In this document: piece by piece, positions 7,887-15,049 of the stretch
Layout: each line of letters begins with the position of its first letter
Position numbering within the stretch: the stretch's first letter is position 1
NCBI GenBank assembly: GCA_947587115.1
Contig: CANPXY010000004.1
Span: 1 to 32,421 of the forward strand
From: an uncultured Bacilli bacterium
GTDB taxonomy: Bacteria > Bacillota_I > Bacilli_A > RF39 > UBA660
Direction: 5' to 3'
DNA: 32,421 nucleotides
Program-made: the position numbers and the translations under genes
The notes under the pieces: generated by a model
The model's database searches: none
What the model saw: the letters and a program-made list of their open reading frames with translations, nothing else
Told to the model about the DNA's origin: nothing

Positions 7887-8906
7887 CTAATCATTAAGTC
7901 GATCTAAGACATTTAAAGCATCCTCAAACGTCTCGATGGCATAGATCTTAATGTTCAGGTGTTCCTTCTTTTGAAGTTGGATACAATCGTCATAATTTTC
8001 CCCTGCTGGAACTAGAAAAACATCCGCATGATCGTGGACAGCTCCTCTCAATTTATATTCTACGCCACCGATCGAACCAACCCTGCCATCTGGATCGATC
8101 GTTCCTGTACCGACGATCTTTTTTCCATGCGTAATATCTTCTTTGACCAACTTATTATAAACAGAAAGGGCAAGCATTAATCCCCCAGATGGTCCAGATT
8201 CAGACTTGCTGAAATGTAAAGTCACTTCTGGATCTGACTGATAATCATAGACCGTCATGAGAGAAATCCCGGTCAATTTCACAGAATCAAAATCTTGAAC
8301 TTGAATCGATTTTTGCTCTTCTTTCTGATTGCGACGAACTACAACTTCGAGAGTATCGTTAATTTCATGCAGATTGACAATCGAACGATATTCATCTAAC
8401 GAAGTAATAGACTGTCCGTCGACCTTGAGGATCTCATCTTGAATCTTTAAATCCGTAACACTAGAGGGATCTAAATAGACAATATAATGATGACTACCCG
8501 TGATATTAAAAGGCTTCCCTGCCTTCAAATAGGCAACTTTCAAGGCCGATTGATTGGCAACATCAAGAGAAATATGATCACGAAACGAAACGTCTTCCAC
8601 CGTCTCTTCTTCACTCATTTTATAATCATCAATCTTGACGCTCTCCCAACTGGGAATCACAAAACTCAATAGATACGTCGGTAACGTCGCTCTTAATTCC
8701 GTGACATAAGCAAAGTTTAAAGATCCCTTCGCCTGATAAGCATCCGCTACTTCTACTCGATCGTCGATATCGATCGTTCCCCCGGTCGTATAAATATAGT
8801 ATGGCAACGGAAAAGTTAAGAGCACATAACTTGCCAAGAGAATCAGTAAAAACCGATAGTTTTCTTTGATATATCGTTTTGTTTTTTCATATAGTTTAGT
8901 AAACAT
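7887..8906 (-). CDS. ylbL: YlbL-family membrane-anchored Lon/PDZ serine protease
   Basis: One N-terminal membrane segment (about residues 20-40) is followed by an extracellular part, a PDZ domain (about 125-205, with LKIQDEILKVDG) and a Lon-type proteolytic domain. Ser in ESGPSGGLM and Lys in GGVEYKLRGA form the Lon Ser-Lys dyad. In Bacillus YlbL degrades the SOS division inhibitor YneA; the same target is not shown here. ATG at 8915 is directly abutted by AAAGG and cannot use it; the same AAAGG stands at proper spacing before ATG 8906, which I chose (339 residues). It is divergent from ylbJ; in Bacillus subtilis ylbJ, ylbK and ylbL are near neighbours, so this is a rearranged remnant of that locus. 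Confidence 0.9.
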   Translation of the reverse strand: MFTKLYEKTKRYIKENYRFLLILLASYVLLTFPLPYYIYTTGGTIDIDDRVEVADAYQAKGSLNFAYVTELRATLPTYLLSFVIPSWESVKIDDYKMSEEETVEDVSFRDHISLDVANQSALKVAYLKAGKPFNITGSHHYIVYLDPSSVTDLKIQDEILKVDGQSITSLDEYRSIVNLHEINDTLEVVVRRNQKEEQKSIQVQDFDSVKLTGISLMTVYDYQSDPEVTLHFSKSESGPSGGLMLALSVYNKLVKEDITHGKKIVGTGTIDPDGRVGSIGGVEYKLRGAVHDHADVFLVPAGENYDDCIQLQKKEHLNIKIYAIETFEDALNVLDRLND

Positions 8907-8916
8907 TTCATCCATC
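8887..8916 (+). promoter_or_regulatory. Possible sigma-E-type promoter for ylbJ
   Basis: TCATATA at 8887-8893 resembles the sigma-E -35 (KMATATT), and CATCCATC at 8909-8916 resembles the -10 (CATACAnT), with a 15-nt spacer. Initiation would fall near 8922, giving a 30-nt leader with AGAAGG before the ylbJ start. ylbJ is sigma-E-dependent in Bacillus subtilis, which is why I looked for it; the match is partial. Confidence 0.4.
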
Positions 8917-8919
8917 CTT

Positions 8920-8933
8920 TATAATTAATTATA
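8920..8933. promoter_or_regulatory. Palindromic double -10 between ylbL and ylbJ
   Basis: TATAATTAATTATA is a perfect 14-bp palindrome with TATAAT on both strands. On the minus strand it is preceded by TGG, making an extended -10 (TGGTATAAT) for ylbL. On the plus strand no -35 is evident. Confidence 0.55.
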
Positions 8934-8951
8934 CCAAAAGAAGGTCATTTT

Positions 8952-9920
8952 ATGAAAAGAAAAATTGGTAGTATCACCATCGTTTTAGCACTCTTATTTT
9001 TGGGCTTTTGTTTTCTAAAATATGCCCATGCCGTCATGAGTGCGCTTGCCTTTTCACTTACGATCTGGCAAAATCAACTGTTTCCAGCACTCTTCCCCTT
9101 CTTTTTATTATCTTCCTTGTTAATTCAATATGGTTTTGTAGATTTTTTAGGAGAATGGGGTCGGCCCCTCATGTCTAGAATCTTTCATCTTCCAGGAGAG
9201 AGCAGTTTTGTCCTTGCCATGAGTATGGTAAGTGGATTCCCAAGTGGCGCCAAATACACTGCCGAACTTGTCAAAGAAGGAAAATTGACCTGTGACGAAG
9301 GAAATCGACTGCTGACATTTACCCATTTTTCGAATCCGCTTTTTATCATCGGTACCGTCGGAACAACCCTTTTAGGAGATTCCAAGCTAGGGCTACTCAT
9401 CTTAATTAGCCACTTTCTATCGAATCTTCCCATCGGAATTTTGTATCGTTCGAAACAACAGAGGAAGAACTTATTGAAGAGTTCCTTAAGACGTGCGCTT
9501 TCCAAAATGCATCAAAGACGCATCAACAATCCCAATTCATTCGGACAAATCTTAAGTCAGTCCATTCAAGATACCATCAAGACGTTGGTCCTCATGTTGG
9601 GAATCGTCTCCTTTTTCCTCATGCTCACCACACTAATCGAGACGATGGCACCTCTCGAGCCATTCTCTAAAACTCTCTTAAGTGGTCTACTGGAAATGAC
9701 CCAAGGAGTCAATTTTGCAAGTCTTCTTCCCTATTCTATTTTTTTTAAAGGACTATTGATGAGCATCTTTTTATCTTTTGGAGGACTGTCCGTACATATG
9801 CAAGTTTTAAGCATCATAGGAACGACGCCATTAAAATACCGCTATTTCTTTACCGCCCGCCTAACACACGCCTTATTGACATCGCTACTTTATATCTTAC
9901 TCTATAATGTGTTCGTATAA
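8952..9920 (+). CDS. ylbJ: YlbJ-family sporulation integral membrane protein
   Basis: This 322-residue polytopic protein shows the YlbJ conserved features: FPFFLLSSLLIQYG in the N-terminal third, SGFPSGAKYTAELV near residue 90 and TFTHFSNPLFIIGTVG near 125, with another hydrophobic bundle at the C-terminus. YlbJ belongs to the nucleoside-recognition (Gate) domain superfamily and in Bacillus is made in the mother cell and needed for spore cortex. Start ATG 8952 has AGAAGG 7 nt upstream. The 3' end overlaps the convergent prepilin gene by 19 bp, so no terminator separates them. Spore role is inferred from family and from spoIIID and sspI in the same window. Confidence 0.88.
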   Translation: MKRKIGSITIVLALLFLGFCFLKYAHAVMSALAFSLTIWQNQLFPALFPFFLLSSLLIQYGFVDFLGEWGRPLMSRIFHLPGESSFVLAMSMVSGFPSGAKYTAELVKEGKLTCDEGNRLLTFTHFSNPLFIIGTVGTTLLGDSKLGLLILISHFLSNLPIGILYRSKQQRKNLLKSSLRRALSKMHQRRINNPNSFGQILSQSIQDTIKTLVLMLGIVSFFLMLTTLIETMAPLEPFSKTLLSGLLEMTQGVNFASLLPYSIFFKGLLMSIFLSFGGLSVHMQVLSIIGTTPLKYRYFFTARLTHALLTSLLYILLYNVFV

Positions 9921-10381
9921 GGATGAACAATAAACAAGGCATAATCTCGATTTTCAAGATCTGGATGAACAAACGGAATACGGATCGTCACAAACGTCGT
10001 CGTATCGACCGGCTCAATCAAAAAATAAGTACCCTGATCGATCTCAAGTCCATCGATATTAGGAAGTGGATAATCCGTATCACCGTAGTGAATCAAATAT
10101 TGATCTCGATCTACAGAGAGCGTCTTCGTGGTATGATCTTTGAAAGTAAAAGTAATACTAGTCAACTGATTATAAGTGACCGACTCTACACCAATCTTGA
10201 TGAGGTCATCCTGAATCGTCTTAGTTAAATTGTACTTATAAGTCAGTAAATCACTTCGAATAGACTCCACTTGTTGTGACTCTTTATAATGCATCACGAC
10301 CCCAAACATCGATACCGAAATGGCGCTGATGACGATGAAACAAACCAACAACTCGATCGTTGTAAACCCATTTTTTTTCAC
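9902..10381 (-). CDS. Prepilin-like protein (type IV pilus / type II secretion pseudopilin), 159 residues
   Basis: The protein begins MKKNGFTTIELLVCFIVISA, a class III prepilin signal: basic leader, cleavage after Gly5 before Phe, Glu at mature position 5, then a hydrophobic helix. The rest is a soluble domain rich in beta-prone segments. It starts at GTG 10381, whose GTGA overlaps the stop of the upstream prepilin gene, with AGGTGA as ribosome site; the two are coupled. Minor pseudopilins cap or prime a pilus; a ComGF-like role in DNA uptake is possible but not shown. The 3' end overlaps convergent ylbJ by 19 bp. Confidence 0.82.
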   Translation of the reverse strand: MKKNGFTTIELLVCFIVISAISVSMFGVVMHYKESQQVESIRSDLLTYKYNLTKTIQDDLIKIGVESVTYNQLTSITFTFKDHTTKTLSVDRDQYLIHYGDTDYPLPNIDGLEIDQGTYFLIEPVDTTTFVTIRIPFVHPDLENRDYALFIVHPYTNTL

Positions 10382-10908
10382 ATGATCACCTCAATCGTTC
10401 CAAAAGTTTTATAATTATAAGATCCATGATCAACCTCAATGATCACTCGGTAATAAGCCTGTTTATCAAGATCGGTCGCATAATTTGGCAAATAATCTAA
10501 ATAATCTTGAAACTCAATCGAAAACGTTCCAGACGACTTCATTGGTTCCTTCACATCAGTCAGATTATAAGAAGTGATGACCATTTGATCGATATTCATT
10601 TTCTCACGCAAATTCATGCAGTAGGTAACATCTTGAAAAAAAGTCGAATCGCAACTAGTCAAAACAGAATAACCATGTTGAGCGATCGAATTTTTAAGGG
10701 CCACGCTATTGCCCTTATCAAGGATCATCTTTCGTACCCAGTGTGCCGCATACTTGCTGTCAATATCATCATAATTTTCTCTTCGCTCATACTGGCCAAT
10801 CAACGGAAAAACATTGGTATAAAGCACTGTAAAGAGTGCCATGACAAATACAGAGACGATCAATGATTCCATCAACACAAACCCTCCACAGTGATTCTTC
10901 TTGTGCAT
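10378..10908 (-). CDS. Prepilin-like protein, 176 residues
   Basis: The N-terminus, MHKKNHCGGFVLMESLIVSV, has a prepilin peptidase site (GG before F), Glu at mature position 5 and a hydrophobic helix to about residue 30. The mature domain has two Cys (in TSCDS and TYCMN) that could form a disulfide. It is the first gene of a two-gene prepilin operon and is divergent from the assembly ATPase at 11013. The ribosome site is weak (GTGAT). Family is clear from the signal; the exact pilin type cannot be assigned. No prepilin peptidase is visible in the window. Confidence 0.8.
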   Translation of the reverse strand: MHKKNHCGGFVLMESLIVSVFVMALFTVLYTNVFPLIGQYERRENYDDIDSKYAAHWVRKMILDKGNSVALKNSIAQHGYSVLTSCDSTFFQDVTYCMNLREKMNIDQMVITSYNLTDVKEPMKSSGTFSIEFQDYLDYLPNYATDLDKQAYYRVIIEVDHGSYNYKTFGTIEVIM

Positions 10909-10924
10909 TCTATCACATTCTTTC

Positions 10925-10953
10925 TTGCTATTGTTATAAATTTATTATATAAT
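10925..10953. promoter_or_regulatory. Divergent promoter for the pilus ATPase and the prepilin genes
   Basis: The plus strand has TTGCTA (10925-10930), a 17-nt spacer and TATAAT (10948-10953), upstream of the ATPase. The palindrome ATTATATAAT (10944-10953) also gives TATAAT on the minus strand (10949-10944) for the prepilins, although a minus-strand -35 is weak. RNA polymerase binding on the two strands would be mutually exclusive. Confidence 0.65.
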
Positions 10954-11012
10954 AAAATAGAATAAAATACTAGCGAAATAGAATACTAATAGAGAATAAA
11001 GGGGAAAGATTT

Positions 11013-12353
11013 ATGGTTACTTTTGACTTTGCGACAATACCAATCGTAGATGTAGTGAATCAAATTATCGTCTATGCAGCCAAACAAAATGCCAGCGATA
11101 TCCATTTTGATCCACGTGAAAATTGTCTATTAGTGCGCATTCGTACCGATGGGGCTCTTCGTGACTACACCCAAGTTCCGAAACAATACGAACGAAACCT
11201 CATTACTCGTATCAAACTGCTAGCCAACATGAACATTACTGAAAATCGTCTTCCACAAGATGGCGCAATCAAAGGTACCATTCAAGATTTAGATCTCGAT
11301 ATGCGTGTCGCCACCCTACCTACCAACTTAGGAGAAAAAGTGGTCATTCGTATTCTCGATTATTCCAGAAGTTTGCAAGGTCTTGAAAGTCTAGGATTTT
11401 CTCATGAAAACTATTTAAAACTCGAAAAAATGATTCACGTGCCAAACGGAATTATTCTAATAACTGGTGCGACAGGTACTGGTAAAAGTACCACCGTCTA
11501 TTCGATGCTTCAAGAGTTAAATCACGAAGAGACCAACATCATTACCGTTGAAGATCCGATCGAAATGAACATCGAAGGCGTCAATCAAGTACAGGTCAAC
11601 AGTGAAATTGGTTTAGACTTTGCAAGAGTTCTTCGCTCTATTTTAAGAGAGGACCCAAATATCATCTTGATCGGTGAAATTCGTGATAGTGAAACAGCAA
11701 AAATTGCCGTTCGAGCTTCCATTACAGGACACTTAGTCTTATCGACCGTCCACACCAACAATTCCCTTGCAACGATTGAGCGTCTTTTGGATATGGATGT
11801 TGAACGTTACTTGCTCTCAAGTGCTCTCACCGGCATCATCTCTCAACGACTTGTTCGTATGCTCTGTCCAAAATGTAAAAAATTGCGTCCAACGACGCCT
11901 TATGAAAAAAATGTCTTTATGCGTGTCTTAGGAAAAGAAGTAAACCAAATTTATGGACCAGGAGAATGTGATGAATGTAATCATGGCTACCATGGTCGAA
12001 TTGCCGTTCAAGAAGTACTGCTCATCAGTGATCAAATTCGCGATGCCCTCAATCAAAACAATTTAGTCAAAGATGATCTTCGTAAATTGGTCTACAAAAG
12101 TGATGTCGTAACCCTCTTACAAGATGGTCTTGAAAAAGTGTTGAATGGAACAACCAGCTTCGAAGAAATCTATAAAGCGATCGATATCGATGATGATTTA
12201 GAAAACTACTTTGCAGAAGAAGAGCCACCGCAAACAATAAAGCAACCAGAGCCATCACAGCCACCAGAAGAACCAAAAGAAGATCCGAACTCGAAATTAG
12301 AAGACGATCTACTATTAAAAGACAATTTAAAAGAAGAAACTGAAATTATTTAG
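11013..12353 (+). CDS. Type IV pilus / type II secretion assembly ATPase (PilB/GspE family)
   Basis: This 446-residue hexameric motor ATPase powers pilin polymerisation at the cytoplasmic membrane. Walker A is GATGTGKST (152-160), the Asp box ITVEDPIE (177-184), Walker B IILIGEIRD (217-225) and the His box STVHTNN (244-250). A tetracysteine zinc module is visible at Cys285/288 and Cys319/322 (CPKC, CDEC), which is typical of PilB/GspE and distinguishes them from PilT. It starts directly in the N2 domain, lacking the N1 domain of long PilB proteins, and ends with an acidic Pro/Gln/Glu-rich tail from about 400. AAAGGGGA lies 7 nt upstream of the ATG. No PilC/GspF platform gene or peptidase is in the window. 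The 3' end overlaps tmk by 8 bp. Confidence 0.92.
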   Translation: MVTFDFATIPIVDVVNQIIVYAAKQNASDIHFDPRENCLLVRIRTDGALRDYTQVPKQYERNLITRIKLLANMNITENRLPQDGAIKGTIQDLDLDMRVATLPTNLGEKVVIRILDYSRSLQGLESLGFSHENYLKLEKMIHVPNGIILITGATGTGKSTTVYSMLQELNHEETNIITVEDPIEMNIEGVNQVQVNSEIGLDFARVLRSILREDPNIILIGEIRDSETAKIAVRASITGHLVLSTVHTNNSLATIERLLDMDVERYLLSSALTGIISQRLVRMLCPKCKKLRPTTPYEKNVFMRVLGKEVNQIYGPGECDECNHGYHGRIAVQEVLLISDQIRDALNQNNLVKDDLRKLVYKSDVVTLLQDGLEKVLNGTTSFEEIYKAIDIDDDLENYFAEEEPPQTIKQPEPSQPPEEPKEDPNSKLEDDLLLKDNLKEETEII

Positions 12354-13038
12354 TTTCTTCTTTTTTGATAATGATTTGTAAAATTTCTTCATGAATCTCT
12401 TCAATCGATTTGATTGTTCCGTTCTCTACACATTCAATCGTATCCCAATGATAAAGTTCCGATAATTCTTGATAAGCTTCTTCGGCCTGAACTTGGTGCG
12501 TCTTGCTTTGTTCATATTCATCCAAAGACAATCGATTCTTTTTTAATTCCAGTGAATTTTGATAAGGTACATGAAGAAAGATGGTAATATCCGGCTTCGG
12601 AAGTCCCAATAACCAATACTCTAGTTTATCAATCCATTGATACATATAAAACCGTTGCTCTGGATCTGTGATTTTACTTCCTTGATGTGCCATGTTGCTG
12701 CTGGTATATCGATCGACGATCACATCGTATCCGCGATTTAAATAGTCTAAGACTTTATCAATATTATATTTTCGGTCAGCGGCATAATATAGACAGGCGA
12801 TCTTAGGATCTAGTTCTAGAGCGCCTTCTTTGAACCAACAATCAGAGATCTCCTTCTTGCCTAGACAAGGACCGCCGATAATCTTCCCCGTCGGTGTGTC
12901 ATACATTGGAAACGACACTTGAATCGCCTTCTTCCCCATTTTCAAAAGACGTTCTGTCAACCGTTTACTCTGTGTCTCTTTTCCAGAACAATCCGTTCCC
13001 TCGATAACAATCAACTTTCCTCTTTTGAATTCACTCAT
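12346..13038 (-). CDS. tmk: Thymidylate kinase (dTMP kinase)
   Basis: The enzyme phosphorylates dTMP to dTDP. The P-loop is VIEGTDCSGKETQ, followed by the substrate region and the DR(Y/F) signature VDRYTSSNMAHQG. The P-loop differs from the common GxDGAGKST (Cys before Ser, Glu-Thr after Lys), which I recall as a variant among some Firmicutes and mollicutes. Length (230 residues) is a little above the family norm. A GTG at 13044 is in frame, but AGGTG stands 5 nt before ATG 13038, which I chose. A consensus promoter is directly upstream. The 3' end overlaps the convergent pilus ATPase gene by 8 bp. Confidence 0.88.
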   Translation of the reverse strand: MSEFKRGKLIVIEGTDCSGKETQSKRLTERLLKMGKKAIQVSFPMYDTPTGKIIGGPCLGKKEISDCWFKEGALELDPKIACLYYAADRKYNIDKVLDYLNRGYDVIVDRYTSSNMAHQGSKITDPEQRFYMYQWIDKLEYWLLGLPKPDITIFLHVPYQNSLELKKNRLSLDEYEQSKTHQVQAEEAYQELSELYHWDTIECVENGTIKSIEEIHEEILQIIIKKEETK

Positions 13039-13061
13039 GTCCACACCTACCTTACAATATC

Positions 13062-13090
13062 AGTATACACCGAACAATCGTTCTTGTCAA
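13062..13090 (-). promoter_or_regulatory. Consensus promoter for tmk
   Basis: The minus strand has TTGACA (13090-13085), a 17-nt spacer and TATACT (13067-13062). The -35 overlaps the stop codon of the upstream HD-protein gene. Confidence 0.8.
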
Positions 13091-13668
13091 ACTGTAATAT
13101 TGTTATGTTCATCAAACGGTACCAAAAGACATTTTCTACTAGCGAGATAGTCACACAGATGGACAAACTTTTCACATTTACTTTTAGGAACTGGCAAAAT
13201 TTCATTGCCATCAAAGTCTTTATTCCATGGACCCATATGAGAAGCAATCGTAGAGCAAAGCAACGTGCGCTCTTCTTCCGTCAACTCTATTTGATCCTTG
13301 TGCTCTTCCACAAAGCGCGCCGAAAGTAGTGGATGATCCGATTTCGTGTATTTGCTCTTTTCAATACCCAACTTCCAACCATCATGTATCAACAATGCCA
13401 AAATCATGAGATCTTGTTCTGTCTTCGTATACTTATTTCCGATCACTGGATCTTGCAAAAGTTCATGTGCGACTCGTACAGCTGCTTTGGTATGTCGCAA
13501 CAAGCCACCAAGACCAAGCGAATAAGAAGGATGATACTTTCCCGTCGAAGATGCTGCAATCTCAAAAAAGTAAGATGGTAACTGTCCCACCAAATATTGA
13601 GCCGACTTACGAATTCGGTCATCCTGAATGTAACCTAACTCTACTTGAAATTGTTCTACATTATTCAT
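13087..13668 (-). CDS. HD-domain phosphohydrolase-like protein, 193 residues
   Basis: The metal-binding pattern of HD-superfamily phosphohydrolases is visible: His in GGLLRHTKAA, the HD doublet in ALLIHDGWKLG, a further His in SDHPLLSARFV, His in IASHMGPW and Asp in HLCDYLASR. Such proteins hydrolyse phosphate esters, often of nucleotides, using divalent metal; the substrate here is not known. The frame opens at a TTG at 13686, but GGAGG lies 8 nt before ATG 13668, which I chose. The start overlaps the hemW stop by 8 nt, so it is translationally coupled as the last gene of lepA-spoIIID-hemW-HD. Confidence 0.78.
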   Translation of the reverse strand: MNNVEQFQVELGYIQDDRIRKSAQYLVGQLPSYFFEIAASSTGKYHPSYSLGLGGLLRHTKAAVRVAHELLQDPVIGNKYTKTEQDLMILALLIHDGWKLGIEKSKYTKSDHPLLSARFVEEHKDQIELTEEERTLLCSTIASHMGPWNKDFDGNEILPVPKSKCEKFVHLCDYLASRKCLLVPFDEHNNITV

Positions 13669-14773
13669 CTTTACTACCTCCAACAAACGTCAATAAAATT
13701 TCGTTTGACACATATAATTGATCTTCTGGGATGCGAACAAACCCTCCTTCATCGATCAGAGTTTGATCATTCAAATGGTGTTGATAATCAAATACTTCCT
13801 CCATTTTTTTCTGATATTTATTGAAAAACTGTTCCTTAGAGACTCCCTCGATTTTACGAAGTCCCAACAACAATTCATAACTCATCTCATCCTCTTTCGT
13901 TAGTTGTTCCTCTTCAAGACGAACCTTGCCCAAAAGATAAGAATGAATACTTCTTGTATTACTATAACGCACATGATCCAAATACCCTGCTGCCCCCAAA
14001 CCGAATCCATAATATTCGCCATTATTCCAATAATTACAATTATGACGCGATGGATAACCTTTTTTAGCAAAGTTGCTGATCTCATAATGCTCAAATCCAT
14101 GATCTTTTAAATAGGCACAAATCAACGAATACATCGAAGATTCCAAATCACTGTCGATCGTGGGAACTTGGTCGATAAAAAACTTGGTATGTTCTTCCAA
14201 AATCAATCCATAAGTGGAAATATGAGTGATCGGAAGTTTCACTAGTTCTTCAAGATCCTGTTGAACTTCTTCCATGGTCTCAAAAGGAAGCGCATACATC
14301 AAATCGACATTGATATTCTTAAAACCGAGCTCTTGAGCCATTTGTAACACTTGTAAGACTTGCTGCATCGTATGCGTACGACCAATTCTTTGAAGAAGTT
14401 TAGGATTCGTCGATTCGATCCCAAAACTGAGACGATTGACCCCATATTGAGACAACAAAGCAAGTTTCTCTTTCGTAACACTTTCGACATTACATTCTAT
14501 TGTATATTCAACTTTCTCATCCTGCCGTAAACATGACAAGATCCTAAGCAAACGCGATAATTGATCATAGGAAAGCAAACTGGGAGTCCCTCCCCCAATA
14601 TAGATCGTCTTTAACTTTTCCCCTCGGTAAGTACCTTGAATCTCCCGTTCTAATGCATCTAGATACTCATCTACTAAAGACGCATCATAATACATTTTAC
14701 AAAAATCGCAGTAGAAACAGATACTCTTACAAAAAGGAATGTGAATGTAAGCACTCGTTACTTGCTTTGACAT
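13661..14773 (-). CDS. hemW: HemW-like radical SAM protein (coproporphyrinogen III oxidase homologue)
   Basis: The radical SAM cluster motif is CKSICFYCDFC (Cys15, 19, 22, 25), the CxxxCxxCxC form typical of HemW. GGGTPS follows at about 60, and the conserved NCNYW motif is present in the C-terminal half. HemW proteins bind a 4Fe-4S cluster and SAM and act as heme chaperones rather than as true HemN oxidases, so the common annotation 'coproporphyrinogen oxidase' would be wrong. Length (370) is normal. The start overlaps the end of spoIIID by 16 nt, and the stop overlaps the HD gene. No other heme gene is in the window. Confidence 0.9.
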   Translation of the reverse strand: MSKQVTSAYIHIPFCKSICFYCDFCKMYYDASLVDEYLDALEREIQGTYRGEKLKTIYIGGGTPSLLSYDQLSRLLRILSCLRQDEKVEYTIECNVESVTKEKLALLSQYGVNRLSFGIESTNPKLLQRIGRTHTMQQVLQVLQMAQELGFKNINVDLMYALPFETMEEVQQDLEELVKLPITHISTYGLILEEHTKFFIDQVPTIDSDLESSMYSLICAYLKDHGFEHYEISNFAKKGYPSRHNCNYWNNGEYYGFGLGAAGYLDHVRYSNTRSIHSYLLGKVRLEEEQLTKEDEMSYELLLGLRKIEGVSKEQFFNKYQKKMEEVFDYQHHLNDQTLIDEGGFVRIPEDQLYVSNEILLTFVGGSKDE

Positions 14774-15036
14774 TTTTGATACTTCAAAAACTTCTGTCTC
14801 GTTGCTTCTCCACCACGAGCAGATCGTTCTCTTTGATTCACTTTTAGAAGTTTATCGACTTCTTCAGCAAGACCAGGATCCACTTCCCATAAATCGCTGT
14901 GTAACTGTCTATGCACCGTCGTTTTAGATTCATTAAAGAACATAGCAACCCCACGAATTGTATTCCGAGTTTGAAGCATATACAATCCTTTCATAATTAA
15001 TGCTTCATCGTATGTAAAATTTTTAATTTTATTCAT
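14758..15036 (-). CDS. spoIIID: SpoIIID-family sporulation transcription regulator
   Basis: This 92-residue DNA-binding protein matches SpoIIID: helix-turn-helix segment TIRGVAMFFNESKTTVHRQL and the family tail DPGLAEEVDKLL...ARGGEATRQKF (compare the RGGEAT motif of Bacillus subtilis SpoIIID, 93 residues). SpoIIID acts in the mother cell as activator and repressor during sporulation. The frame is open upstream to 15111, but that part overlaps lepA; AGAGGA lies just before ATG 15036, giving the correct length. It is 13 nt downstream of lepA and overlaps hemW, so it is transcribed at least partly with a housekeeping operon, which is unusual for a developmental gene. Confidence 0.9.
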   Translation of the reverse strand: MNKIKNFTYDEALIMKGLYMLQTRNTIRGVAMFFNESKTTVHRQLHSDLWEVDPGLAEEVDKLLKVNQRERSARGGEATRQKFLKYQKCQSK

Positions 15037-15049
15037 AATATCCTCTTTT

